Source: Chryseobacterium antibioticum (GTDB taxonomy: Bacteria; Bacteroidota; Bacteroidia; Flavobacteriales; Weeksellaceae). From it: 36,129 nucleotides of DNA. Both the position numbers and the translations under genes were made by a program. The notes beneath the pieces are model-generated. The model was not told where the DNA came from. It did not search any database and saw only the letters and a list, made by a program, of their open reading frames with translations. How positions within the stretch are numbered: position 1 is the first letter of the stretch; each line of letters begins with the position of its first letter. The stretch lies in assembly GCF_012927325.1 (NCBI RefSeq), contig NZ_JABBGI010000038.1:1-36129 (forward strand). The letters are read 5' to 3'. Positions 1-7,290 of this stretch are shown piece after piece.

Positions 1-92
1 GATGCTGATTATAATCCTTGAAATTCATACAGATACCTGATATACAGTTAAATGTAATGAAAATAAAACAGTAAAACAAGTACTTTTATAAC

Positions 93-137
93 AAAAAGAA
101 TCTGCCTCAGTTGTGAGACAGATTCTTAATTTTTTAT
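93..137 (-). terminator. Terminator of the DUF4126 gene
   Basis: A hairpin is formed by AAGAATCTG (96-104) and CAGATTCTT (119-127), extended by CTCA/TGAG around a GTTG loop. On the minus strand it is followed by a short T-run (93-97 read in reverse), and on the plus strand by TTTTTT at 131-136, so it could work in both directions. It sits at the 3' end of the minus-strand membrane protein gene, whose stop lies at 134. Confidence 0.7.
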
Positions 138-742
138 ATATTGTCAGGGGTATTTTTGCTGCCTCGTAGTTTCCGCCAGGCTTTTCGGCCATAAACAATG
201 ACCAGAATAATCAGAATCACCGCTAATGCTGCCGCAATAACCGGTGCAGCCATGGCCAGTATAGTCATGATGCCCGCTCCTGCCGTTTCAGTTGTACCTA
301 CCACAGCATTTCCTAAACCTCCCGTGGTAGCAGTAGAAGCCGCCCTGATTCCTGCAAAGCCGGAGCTGATCGTGGCTGCCGTTCCCCCTCCCGCAATTAA
401 GGCAAGCGCCCACTGCGGAAAAGTCCCCAGATCTGCAAACTGACTGGCAAATAAAACAGAACCCGCCACCGTAGCCAAAGGTACCGAGATCGTATCCAGC
501 AGATGATCCACAAAAGGAATATAATACGTTAAAATTTCAGCGACAGTGGCAATGCCCGTTGTAATAAGCGCTGGAAGCCCGGCAAGCCAGTCAAAGTGCT
601 CATTCATCGGGATCCAGTGACAATAAGAAGCAAGGCTTACCGCAAACATGGGCAAAAAAACTCTGAAGCCTGTCGCTGCAGCCAAACCGATGCCGATAAA
701 GGCACTCAGTACGTAAGAGAAATAGGGAATATGGTCTAACAT
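134..742 (-). CDS. DUF4126 family integral membrane protein
   Basis: The 202-residue protein is very hydrophobic. Its N-terminal part, with the GIGLAAATGFRVFLPMF stretch, resembles what I know of DUF4126 proteins, a family without an established function. Several membrane segments are visible: about residues 8-36, 55-75, 85-105, a Gly/Ala/Thr-rich stretch at 115-150, and a strong C-terminal helix at about 158-186. A basic tail (GRKAWRKLRGSKN) follows and is probably cytoplasmic. The gene stands alone on the minus strand, with a terminator just past its stop and about 290 bp of repeat-containing spacer upstream. A plus-strand ORF inside it (198-443) is a shadow. The family assignment is from memory; the membrane location is well supported. 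Confidence 0.75.
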   Translation of the reverse strand: MLDHIPYFSYVLSAFIGIGLAAATGFRVFLPMFAVSLASYCHWIPMNEHFDWLAGLPALITTGIATVAEILTYYIPFVDHLLDTISVPLATVAGSVLFASQFADLGTFPQWALALIAGGGTAATISSGFAGIRAASTATTGGLGNAVVGTTETAGAGIMTILAMAAPVIAAALAVILIILVIVYGRKAWRKLRGSKNTPDNI

Positions 743-810
743 TTTAATTTTCAGATTTATTGTTTCCCCTAAAATTACAAAAACTATGCAAGATTTGATG
801 AAAATTTATA

Positions 811-980
811 ACCTGTGAAATCATAAAGGATTTATTTCCCGCGGATTTCTCTGATTACACAGATATTTGTTCTGCATGAAATAAAAAAGATGAGCTGTAA
901 AGAAGATATTAAAGTCAAAAGAAATGATTTCACAAAGAATTAAAGTTCTTCTCTGTGAAATCTGTGCGATCAGTGGGAAT
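811..980. repeat. Degenerate intergenic palindromic repeat
   Basis: The spacer 743-1032 carries no gene. It holds an imperfect inverted repeat: the left arm 836-864 begins TTCCCGCGG and ends ACACAGAT, and the right arm 960-979 reads ATCTGTGCGATCAGTGGGAA. A 10-bp direct repeat CTGTGAAATC occurs at 813-822 and 953-962, with an inverted partial copy GATTTCAC at 926-933. This looks like a decayed REP-like intergenic element; I cannot count its copies elsewhere in the genome. Confidence 0.4.
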
Positions 981-1032
981 AAAGTCTCACCATTTCATTG
1001 GTAAATTGCTACACTATTACATTGTTACATTA

Positions 1033-1407
1033 TTAAGCCTTCTTCTGCATCTGGCAGAGCTTGATAAACTGCTCTTCCACCTCCTGAAACTTTGCCGGTA
1101 TTTCAGAAGAAACCCAGAACATCATGGCTAATGTTTTTTCTCCGAAAGATTCTTTGTATAAATTCTTGTTCAGTCGGTAACACTCCCTTAGAAGTCTTTT
1201 CACCCTGTTTCTGTGGACAGCCTTTTTGAAATATCTTTTAGAAACGGAAACACCAAACTTGTGATTTTCAACCGGAAAATTAGGTTTGTCTTTCAGAATG
1301 ATAATTCTTAGATTTCCGCAGCTCCTCCATTTACCTTTATCAAAAAGTAAGGCGATCTCAGTATTTTTCTTGAGTTTTTCTTCTCTGGAGTATTTGAAGT
1401 TTTGCAT
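1033..1407 (-). CDS. rnpA: Ribonuclease P protein component
   Basis: The 124-residue basic protein is the protein subunit of RNase P, which helps the catalytic RNA bind and cleave the 5' leader of precursor tRNAs. The family signature is visible as RNRVKRLLRECYRL (about residues 71-84), preceded by the FGVSVSKR strand and KKAVHRNR. The length fits the family (about 115-130 aa). Its ATG overlaps the tcdA stop in a TAATG arrangement (1 base shared), so the two are co-transcribed and probably translationally coupled. It is not beside rpmH here, unlike the classical gammaproteobacterial and Bacillus order. Confidence 0.93.
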   Translation of the reverse strand: MQNFKYSREEKLKKNTEIALLFDKGKWRSCGNLRIIILKDKPNFPVENHKFGVSVSKRYFKKAVHRNRVKRLLRECYRLNKNLYKESFGEKTLAMMFWVSSEIPAKFQEVEEQFIKLCQMQKKA

Positions 1408-2132
1408 TAATCTTGTTTCACTAAATAATTAATCACTTCAGCTGCAGCATACAATCCGAAAATTGCAGGAATATAGCTTACCGTGCCGTAGAAAGACCTT
1501 TTGTAATTGGCTCCATCAGTCAGTTTCAGGCTTTCCTCCTGTTGAAGTTCATTGGAGAAAACACATCTGAAGCCTTTGTTGATATTTTCTTTTTTAAGTC
1601 TTTTTCTGATTTGTCTGGCCAGGAAACAGTTTTGCGTTTTGCTGATGTCTCGTACCATTACCTTACTGGGATCTGTTTTTCCACCGGCTCCCATAGAGCT
1701 GATGAGTTTTATTTTCTTTCTTTTGGCTGCTTTAATCAAACATAGTTTGGGCGTAACGCTGTCGATGCAGTCCAGAATATAATTAAACTTATCCGATTCA
1801 AGAACTTCATCCATTCTTTCCGGATTAAGGAATTCATTGATCTTAGTTAGATTAAGTCCGGGGTTGATGTCCAGAAGTCTTTCCGCAACCACTTCCACTT
1901 TATGCTTTCCTACCGTAGAATGCAGGGCTGGAAGCTGTCTGTTAATATTCGTGATATCTACCGTGTCGCCGTCTACAATCGTCATGTTTCCCACACCCGA
2001 TCTGGCTAGAAATTCTGCGGCAAAAGAACCTACTCCTCCCAAACCTATCACCAGAACATTTGCCTTATTAAGCTTTTCTAACCCTTCTTCTTTGATCAGG
2101 AGTTCCGTTCTCTCCAGCCAGTACTTATCCAT
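1407..2132 (-). CDS. tcdA: tRNA threonylcarbamoyladenosine dehydratase (TcdA/CsdL-like, ThiF/MoeB fold)
   Basis: This 241-residue E1-like enzyme is the expected ATP-dependent dehydratase that converts t6A at tRNA position 37 to its cyclic form ct6A. Visible motifs are the nucleotide-binding glycine loop VLVIGLGGVGSFAAEFLARSG (about 26-46), the VDGDTVDITNINRQ segment (about 53-66) with the Asp and Arg that contact ATP, DCIDSVTPK (about 121-129), and the family-specific SSMGAGGKTDPSKV stretch (about 145-158). It is the middle gene of a tatD-like/tcdA/rnpA operon: 8 bp overlap with the gene before it and 1 bp with rnpA after it. MoeB and ThiF are alternatives in the same fold, but the length and the GAGGKTDP stretch favour TcdA. 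Confidence 0.88.
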   Translation of the reverse strand: MDKYWLERTELLIKEEGLEKLNKANVLVIGLGGVGSFAAEFLARSGVGNMTIVDGDTVDITNINRQLPALHSTVGKHKVEVVAERLLDINPGLNLTKINEFLNPERMDEVLESDKFNYILDCIDSVTPKLCLIKAAKRKKIKLISSMGAGGKTDPSKVMVRDISKTQNCFLARQIRKRLKKENINKGFRCVFSNELQQEESLKLTDGANYKRSFYGTVSYIPAIFGLYAAAEVINYLVKQD

Positions 2133-2751
2133 TCTTTATCGTGTCTAAATTTTCTAAAATGTGTTCGTTCAGTTTTTCCAAAGAAATACCCTTTAACTCC
2201 GAAACTTTTGAATATAATTCTTCAATATTAAAACATTCATTATCAGTTTCTAAAAAGATTTTATCAAGGGGTGTATTCCTTACAATATCCTGCAAAGATA
2301 AATGATACAAAACAGCTTTTCCAAAACTCAAATAAAAATTATTTTTCAGGAGGTCTTCAGCAATGCGTTGCTTTTTGTTAAAACCATGAATGATAACCGC
2401 CTGTTCAGCTTTCTTTTTTAAAGAAATAACCTCATAAAATTTTCTGACACAATGAATGATTAAAGGTTTTCTGATCTCATTGGAAATAAGAATTTGTCTT
2501 AAAAAAACTTGCTCCTGAACCTTTTGAGGGGTAAAAATCATAGAATCCAAGCCACATTCTCCAATGGCCACACAGTTTTCCGAAATATTTGATTCCAGCC
2601 AGCTGAACTGTTCTTCCATAGAATCTACAGCGATATCTTTGGGGTGTATACCTATAGAATAAGCTGATTCCGGTGGAACCGTCCCGAAGTCTATATTGTA
2701 GATCCCGTCCCGAGTATTCTTCTTATGATGGTGAAAATCAAAAAAATCCAT
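2125..2751 (-). CDS. TatD family metal-dependent hydrolase (short form)
   Basis: The 208-residue protein matches the TatD DNase/amidohydrolase family, TIM-barrel metal-dependent hydrolases with nuclease activity in some members. Visible landmarks are the N-terminal metal-binding strand FFDFHHHKK (canonical HxH form is D-x-H-x-H), GECGLDS (about 63-69), the IIHCVR strand (about 97-102), IHGF (about 121-124) and LETDNE (about 168-173). It is shorter than typical TatD (about 255-265 aa) and its first motif is unusual, so substrate cannot be inferred. It is the first gene of the operon and overlaps tcdA by 8 bp. A CAAAAGTA sequence at 2755-2762 reads as TACTTTTG on the minus strand, a -7-like element so close to the ATG that the mRNA would be nearly leaderless. 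Confidence 0.8.
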   Translation of the reverse strand: MDFFDFHHHKKNTRDGIYNIDFGTVPPESAYSIGIHPKDIAVDSMEEQFSWLESNISENCVAIGECGLDSMIFTPQKVQEQVFLRQILISNEIRKPLIIHCVRKFYEVISLKKKAEQAVIIHGFNKKQRIAEDLLKNNFYLSFGKAVLYHLSLQDIVRNTPLDKIFLETDNECFNIEELYSKVSELKGISLEKLNEHILENLDTIKNG

Positions 2752-2792
2752 TCACAAAAGTACGATTATCCAGAAAATTAATTTAAAATTAT

Positions 2793-2806
2793 TAAACGAA
2801 CGTTTA
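2793..2806. promoter_or_regulatory. TetR-type operator candidate
   Basis: TTAAACGAACGTTTA is centred here; the 14-bp core TAAACG-AA-CGTTTA is a near-perfect dyad, resembling the AACGnnCGTT half-site arrangement bound by many TetR/AcrR repressors. It lies 44 bp upstream of the TetR gene, between it and the divergent tatD operon, so it could control either or both. The assignment is inference from symmetry and position. Confidence 0.45.
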
Positions 2807-2849
2807 TAATTGTGTTAAAAATTTCTTAACTTTACTCAAAGTACACTTC

Positions 2850-3479
2850 ATGAGAAAAAAATTTACAGAAAAACAAATCCATATATTGGATATTGCTGAG
2901 GAGCTTATTGCCAAAAAAGGGTATGAAGGAACCTCGTTAAGAGATATTTGTTCCAAGGCCAACATCAATGTGGCGATGATTTCCTATTACTTTGGTTCCA
3001 AAGAAAAAATGATGTCTTATCTTTATCAGTACAGAGTACTGAAAACAAGAGAGAATTTTTCAGAATTTGCGGATACCATAAAGGATGGCAAACCTGAAAT
3101 GCAGCTGAGAGAGATCATCAAATACATTGTTTCCCAATTATTCAAATACAACTATTTCCACGGGTTTGTGACCCAGGAACTCAGGCATACGGAAAACTTA
3201 AAAGATGAGCTGCTGGATTTCTACCAGCTGTTTGTTAAGAAATTGGACGATGTGATCAAAAAGGGGGTGGCTTCAGGAGTATTTACTTTCACACCGAAGC
3301 CTGAAGATATCCTTACCATGATTATAGGTTCCACATTATTCGTTATCAGGAATAAAAACTTTTATGAGCTGTATGTGCCGAGTAAAAACGAAGAAGCCTA
3401 TACCAAAGAAGCGGAGAAAAAAGTGAGAATGAATCTTTTAGTCAGTGTTTTTGCTATTTTGGGATACGCTGCAGACTAA
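2850..3479 (+). CDS. TetR/AcrR family transcriptional regulator
   Basis: The 209-residue protein has the classical N-terminal TetR helix-turn-helix: ILDIAEELIAKKGYEGTSLRDI (about 11-32), then INVAMISYYFGSKEKMMSYLY (about 39-59), where YYFGSKE is the recognition helix and cap. The C-terminal 150 residues form the helical ligand-binding/dimer domain, which I cannot assign to a ligand. The gene is transcribed away from the tatD operon; a dyad that fits a TetR operator lies at 2793-2806, so autoregulation is likely. No efflux pump or enzyme gene sits next to it, so the target is not obvious from context. About 100 bp separate it from bamD, which has its own -7 element. Confidence 0.9.
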   Translation: MRKKFTEKQIHILDIAEELIAKKGYEGTSLRDICSKANINVAMISYYFGSKEKMMSYLYQYRVLKTRENFSEFADTIKDGKPEMQLREIIKYIVSQLFKYNYFHGFVTQELRHTENLKDELLDFYQLFVKKLDDVIKKGVASGVFTFTPKPEDILTMIIGSTLFVIRNKNFYELYVPSKNEEAYTKEAEKKVRMNLLVSVFAILGYAAD

Positions 3480-3526
3480 ATTTACGTTAAATATTCATAA
3501 AAAAAAATCTATTGACAAAAAAGTTA

Positions 3527-3534
3527 TATTTTTG
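3527..3534 (+). promoter_or_regulatory. -7 promoter element upstream of bamD
   Basis: TATTTTTG matches the Bacteroidota TAnnTTTG -7 element, 49 bp before the bamD ATG. A TTG lies at 3512-3514, but that spacing (12 bp) is shorter than the usual 17-23, so only the -7 is called. Confidence 0.45.
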
Positions 3535-3582
3535 CAAATTAGTAAATCGGCCGTATAATCCGAAAACTGTTGAATTTTTTAT

Positions 3583-4578
3583 ATGAAAAAATATATTTTA
3601 GGTCTTTTTGCTGTGGCAGTTGTTTCCTCATGCGTAAGCCAGCAGGAAAGAGCAATGAAGAGTGCTGACAAGAATTTTATCTTAAAGGCAGCGAATGATA
3701 ATTTTACCAAAAAGAAGTGGAAAAACGCATTGGCTCTATATGACAGGCTTACTAACCTTGTAGCAGGAACAGATGATTTCCCCAACGTAGGTTTTAATAC
3801 TGCTTATGCTAATTATTATGACAAAAGTTATAAACTGGCAGGACATCAGTTTAAAAACTTTGCGGTGAACTTTCCTAAGGATCCAAGAGCAGAAGAAGCG
3901 GCTTATATGTCTGCATTATGTTACTATGAGGGTTCTATGGATTATAATTTAGACCAGTCTACTACAGAAACTGCGATCAATGAGCTTCAGGACTTCCTGA
4001 CCAATTATCCGAACTCTGAGAGATCTAAAAATATCGGTCAGCTTGTTGACGAACTGTCTTATAAACTGGAATTTAAAGCATACGAAAATGCCAGACAGTA
4101 TTTCAAGATGGCTGAGTATAAAGCGGCGAACGTAGCAATGGAAAATGTATTGGAAGATTTCCCAAGTACCAAACTCCGTCCGAAAATTTATGATTATATC
4201 ATGAAGTCCCGTTACGAATTGGCTGTAAAGTCAATTTATGACCTTAAAGACGAGCGTATAGAAAGTGCTCTGGCTTATACAAAAATGGTAGAAAAAGAAC
4301 TTCCGAATACAGAATATGCAAAAACAGCAGCAGATCTGAAAGGAAAACTGGAAAAAGAAAAGCAAGACTTTGTTGTTGTTAAAAAACAAACAGAAGCAAG
4401 AATTGCAGCTTTAACGGCAAAACAGAAAAAAGAGGCAGAAAGACTGGCAGAAAAAAATAAAACGGAGCAGCAAATCAACGATCAGATCAGCAATGAAAAG
4501 AAAGCAATGCAGATCCAGAGGGATAGTGCGGCACTTAATACCCCTCCACCAGCTGCCACTTTCAAAATCCAAAGATAA
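3583..4578 (+). CDS. bamD: Outer membrane protein assembly factor BamD
   Basis: The 331-residue lipoprotein is the likely BamD subunit of the beta-barrel assembly machinery, which folds outer-membrane proteins with BamA. It begins with a lipoprotein signal (lipobox VVSSC, Cys17) and continues with TPR-like helical repeats: KKWKNALALYDRL, YKLAGHQFKNFAVNFPKDPRAEEAAYM and TAINELQDFLTNYPNS are the typical repeats. The C-terminal region, about 270-331, is a charged Lys/Glu coiled coil ending in a Pro/Ala tail, which makes the protein longer than E. coli BamD (about 245 aa). It opens the bamD-rpoZ-coaBC-DUF4835-recN block that I recognise as common in Flavobacteriia. The start is fixed by the signal peptide. 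Confidence 0.88.
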   Translation: MKKYILGLFAVAVVSSCVSQQERAMKSADKNFILKAANDNFTKKKWKNALALYDRLTNLVAGTDDFPNVGFNTAYANYYDKSYKLAGHQFKNFAVNFPKDPRAEEAAYMSALCYYEGSMDYNLDQSTTETAINELQDFLTNYPNSERSKNIGQLVDELSYKLEFKAYENARQYFKMAEYKAANVAMENVLEDFPSTKLRPKIYDYIMKSRYELAVKSIYDLKDERIESALAYTKMVEKELPNTEYAKTAADLKGKLEKEKQDFVVVKKQTEARIAALTAKQKKEAERLAEKNKTEQQINDQISNEKKAMQIQRDSAALNTPPPAATFKIQR

Positions 4579-4582
4579 TTCG

Positions 4583-4590
4583 TAAATTTG
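4583..4590 (+). promoter_or_regulatory. -7 promoter element upstream of rpoZ
   Basis: TAAATTTG fits TAnnTTTG and lies immediately after the bamD stop, 30 bp before the rpoZ ATG. No TTG is placed at the right distance, so an internal promoter for rpoZ is only suggested. Confidence 0.35.
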
Positions 4591-4620
4591 CCGTCTTATT
4601 AATAAAATAATTTTCTCAAA

Positions 4621-4944
4621 ATGAGTGTAAAAGATACAAAAGCAGAAGTAAATACTATTACTTACGATAAAGACAAGATTGAAGATAAAGTAGGTTCAAT
4701 CTATGAAGCTATTGTTATCATGGGAAAGAGAGCAGAGCAGATCAATGCGGAGATCCGTACGGAACTTCACAATAAATTGGACGAATTTGCTGTGCACAAT
4801 TCTACATTGGAAGAAGTTTTCGAAAACAGAGAGCAGATAGAAATCTCTAAACATTACGAAAAACTTCCTAAGCCTACTTCTATTGCTATCGAAGAATGGC
4901 TGAATGAAGATATCTATTTCAGAAAGACAGAAGACAGAAAATAA
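4621..4944 (+). CDS. rpoZ: DNA-directed RNA polymerase omega subunit
   Basis: The 107-residue protein fits the Bacteroidota omega subunit (RpoZ/Rpb6 family), which binds the beta-prime C-terminus and helps RNA polymerase assembly. The conserved core is the helix GSIYEAIVIMGKRAEQIN (about 26-43), equivalent to the RyxlvxxaakRArql segment of omega. The rest is helical and acidic, with the KPTSIAIEEWLNED tail seen in Bacteroidota members. Its place directly after bamD and before coaBC agrees with the family, since rpoZ and coaBC neighbour each other in many bacteria. Confidence 0.85.
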   Translation: MSVKDTKAEVNTITYDKDKIEDKVGSIYEAIVIMGKRAEQINAEIRTELHNKLDEFAVHNSTLEEVFENREQIEISKHYEKLPKPTSIAIEEWLNEDIYFRKTEDRK

Positions 4945-4967
4945 TTATTTTTGTTTTTAATCATATG

Positions 4968-5010
4968 AAGGTCATAAGGGAATTTAATTCTTTTATGACC
5001 TTTGTCTGTT
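4968..5010 (+). terminator. Hairpin between rpoZ and coaBC
   Basis: AAGGTCATAA (4968-4977) pairs with TTATGACCTT (4993-5002). The following bases are TGTCTGTTT, a poor T-run, so this may be an attenuating or processing structure more than a strong terminator. Confidence 0.45.
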
Positions 5011-5068
5011 TATATCCGGCTTTGTGCGAAAAAATAAGTAATTTAGTATTTCAAAAAATTAAAACTAA

Positions 5069-6274
5069 ATGAGTGTTTCCGGTAAAAAGATACTTATCGC
5101 TGTTTCTGGTGGAATTGCGGCCTATAAAATTCATTTCCTCATCAGGGATTTTGTGAAAAAAGGAGCCGAAATTCAGGTGGTCATGACTCCAGATGCAGAA
5201 CAGTTTGTAACAAAACTAAGTCTTTCAACCCTTTCAAAAAAACCTGTCTACTCAGATTTTTACAGTGATAACGGTACCTGGAACAGCCATGTAGAGATGG
5301 CTCTGTGGGCGGACGTAATGATCGTCGCTCCATGCACAGCGAATACATTAGCTAAAATGATTCATGGCATGTGTGATAATCTGGTTATCGCGACCTATAT
5401 GTCTGCTAAATGTCCCGTATTTATTGCCCCGGCCATGGATCTGGATATGTATGCACATCCTTCCACCAAACAAAACCTTGAAATGGCGGAAGATTATGGA
5501 CACTTTATCATCCCCGCTGAAACGGGAGAATTGGCCAGTGGATTAATAGGGCAGGGAAGAATGGCAGAACCTGAGACTATTGTTAAAACTGTTGAAAATT
5601 TCTTTACTTCTGGTAACCATATCAAAAGCCTGGAAGGTAAAACGGTGTTGATCACGGCTGGACCTACCTATGAAGCCCTTGATCCTGTTAGGTTTATCGG
5701 GAATCATTCTTCAGGTAAAATGGGCTTTTCCCTTGCTGAAGAAGCGTCGATGAGAGGCGCCAGAGTTATTTTAATCTCCGGACCCAGCGCTCAGACCACC
5801 GATGATAAAAATATAGAACTTCATAAAGTAACCTCGGCCAGAGAAATGCTGAATAAAGTTTTTGAATTCTATGACCATATCGATATCGGTATTGCCAGTG
5901 CCGCAGTAGCAGATTATGCCCCCAAAGAGGTGGCGAAAGAAAAAATTAAAAAGAATGACGAAAATTTAACCATCGAATTGGTTAAAAATCCCGATATTCT
6001 CAAAACAATGGGTGAAAAGAAAACCCACCAGTTTCTTGTAGGTTTTGCCCTTGAAACTCAGAATGAAGAAGAAAATGCCAAAGGAAAACTGGAAAAGAAA
6101 AACCTTGATATGATTGTCTTAAACTCCCTCCGCGACGAAGGAGCGGGCTTTAAAAACGATACCAATAAAATCAAAATATTCACCAAAACAGAAAAAAAGG
6201 AATTTGACCTTAAATCCAAAAATAAAGTGGCCGTAGATATTCTGGATTTTGTTGAGGCTCAACTTTTAAAATAA
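5069..6274 (+). CDS. coaBC: Bifunctional phosphopantothenoylcysteine decarboxylase / phosphopantothenate-cysteine ligase
   Basis: The 401-residue fusion performs two successive steps of coenzyme A synthesis: ligation of 4'-phosphopantothenate to cysteine, then FMN-dependent decarboxylation to 4'-phosphopantetheine. The N-terminal flavoprotein half (about 1-175) shows ILIAVSGGIAAYK, the active-site His74 in NSHVEMALWAD, and PAMDLDMY (121-128). The C-terminal ligase half (about 190-401) shows TAGPTYEALDPVRFIGNHSS followed by GKMG (about 195-218), AAVADYAPKE and KIKK. Two flavoprotein positions differ from the E. coli enzyme as I remember it: PAMN is PAMD here (Asp124), and the ACG that carries the catalytic Cys158 is ASG (Ser157). 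I believe this is common in Bacteroidota, so the gene is probably functional. Confidence 0.93.
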   Translation: MSVSGKKILIAVSGGIAAYKIHFLIRDFVKKGAEIQVVMTPDAEQFVTKLSLSTLSKKPVYSDFYSDNGTWNSHVEMALWADVMIVAPCTANTLAKMIHGMCDNLVIATYMSAKCPVFIAPAMDLDMYAHPSTKQNLEMAEDYGHFIIPAETGELASGLIGQGRMAEPETIVKTVENFFTSGNHIKSLEGKTVLITAGPTYEALDPVRFIGNHSSGKMGFSLAEEASMRGARVILISGPSAQTTDDKNIELHKVTSAREMLNKVFEFYDHIDIGIASAAVADYAPKEVAKEKIKKNDENLTIELVKNPDILKTMGEKKTHQFLVGFALETQNEEENAKGKLEKKNLDMIVLNSLRDEGAGFKNDTNKIKIFTKTEKKEFDLKSKNKVAVDILDFVEAQLLK

Positions 6275-6310
6275 TTTTAATAAATTTCCGTTCTCAATTT
6301 TAAATAGATA

Positions 6311-7213
6311 ATGAAAAAAATCATAAGCCTATTCTTGCTGCTCTTTATATATAATCTGAGTTTTTCCCAGGAACTGCTTGCAACGGTACAGATCAACTCC
6401 CAGCAGCTGGGAGGAAGTAACCAGCAAGCCTACAAAGCCCTGGAAAAAAGCCTTAGAGACTTTATCAATAATACCAGCTGGACCGGAAAAAAACTCCAGA
6501 ATTTCGAAAAGATCAAATGTAATTTCGCGGTTGTTATTGCTGAAAAAGATGGAAACAGATACAAAGGAAGCATTGTAATTCAGGCTGTACGTCCGGTTTA
6601 CAATACCAACTACGAATCACCACTCATCAACCTTCAGGACCAGAGATTTGCCTTTGAATACATTGAAAATGAAAATCTTGTATTTAACGAAAGACAGTTT
6701 TCCGGAAAAAACCTGATCGATGTCGTAAGTTTTTACGTATACGTGATTTTAGGCTATGACGCAGACAGTTTCCAGTCTATGGGAGGGGCACAATGGTTCT
6801 CCAAAGCCCAGCAGATAGCTCAAAATTCGCAGAACAGGAACTATGAAGGGTGGAATGTCATCAATGAACCCCGAAGCCGTACGATACTGATCAATGAGAT
6901 CATCAATCCGAACTGGAGCCAATTGCGTTCTACAATGTATACCTACCACAGAGCAGGCCTGGATAATTTATTCAATCAGGATCAGACTGCCGCAAAAAAA
7001 GTGATTTTTGATGCCCTTATGCAGTTGAAAATGTATGAAAACTCCTTTCAGCAGTCTTATTACTTCAATCTGTTTCTCGACAATAAAAGTGATGAGATCT
7101 TCAATGTTTTCAATTCCGGAAACAATGGAGGACTTATTATGAATGACCTGAAGCAGCTGATGATGACCCTGACGCCCAAATATTCAGAGAACAAATGGAG
7201 CAAGTGGAAATAA
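6311..7213 (+). CDS. DUF4835 family exported protein (PorD-like)
   Basis: The 300-residue protein has a clean signal peptide (MKKIISLFLLLFIYNLSFSQ, cleaved after about residue 19-20). The mature part begins ELLATVQINSQQLGGSNQQ and contains the WTGKKLQNFEKIKCNF segment (about 56-71) typical of DUF4835 proteins found between coaBC and recN in Flavobacteriia. As I recall, this family includes the T9SS component PorD of Porphyromonas, so a role in type IX secretion is plausible; three T9SS cargo proteins are encoded in this same window. The family is seen in the sequence and context; the PorD link is from memory and is the less certain part. It starts 37 bp after coaBC and is likely in the same transcript. 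Confidence 0.78.
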   Translation: MKKIISLFLLLFIYNLSFSQELLATVQINSQQLGGSNQQAYKALEKSLRDFINNTSWTGKKLQNFEKIKCNFAVVIAEKDGNRYKGSIVIQAVRPVYNTNYESPLINLQDQRFAFEYIENENLVFNERQFSGKNLIDVVSFYVYVILGYDADSFQSMGGAQWFSKAQQIAQNSQNRNYEGWNVINEPRSRTILINEIINPNWSQLRSTMYTYHRAGLDNLFNQDQTAAKKVIFDALMQLKMYENSFQQSYYFNLFLDNKSDEIFNVFNSGNNGGLIMNDLKQLMMTLTPKYSENKWSKWK

Positions 7214-7232
7214 AATCCGCCAGTTTTAGCCA

Positions 7233-7262
7233 TTGAATACCGAATACTAAATTCTATATTTG
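7233..7262 (+). promoter_or_regulatory. Promoter of recN
   Basis: TTG (7233-7235), 19 bp spacer, TATATTTG (7255-7262) is a full match to the Bacteroidota TTG-N19-TAnnTTTG arrangement. Transcription should begin near 7269, about 20 bp before the recN ATG, giving recN its own promoter despite lying in a same-strand block. Confidence 0.6.
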
Positions 7263-7290
7263 CATTACTTAAAGTAATCAGCTATTATCC

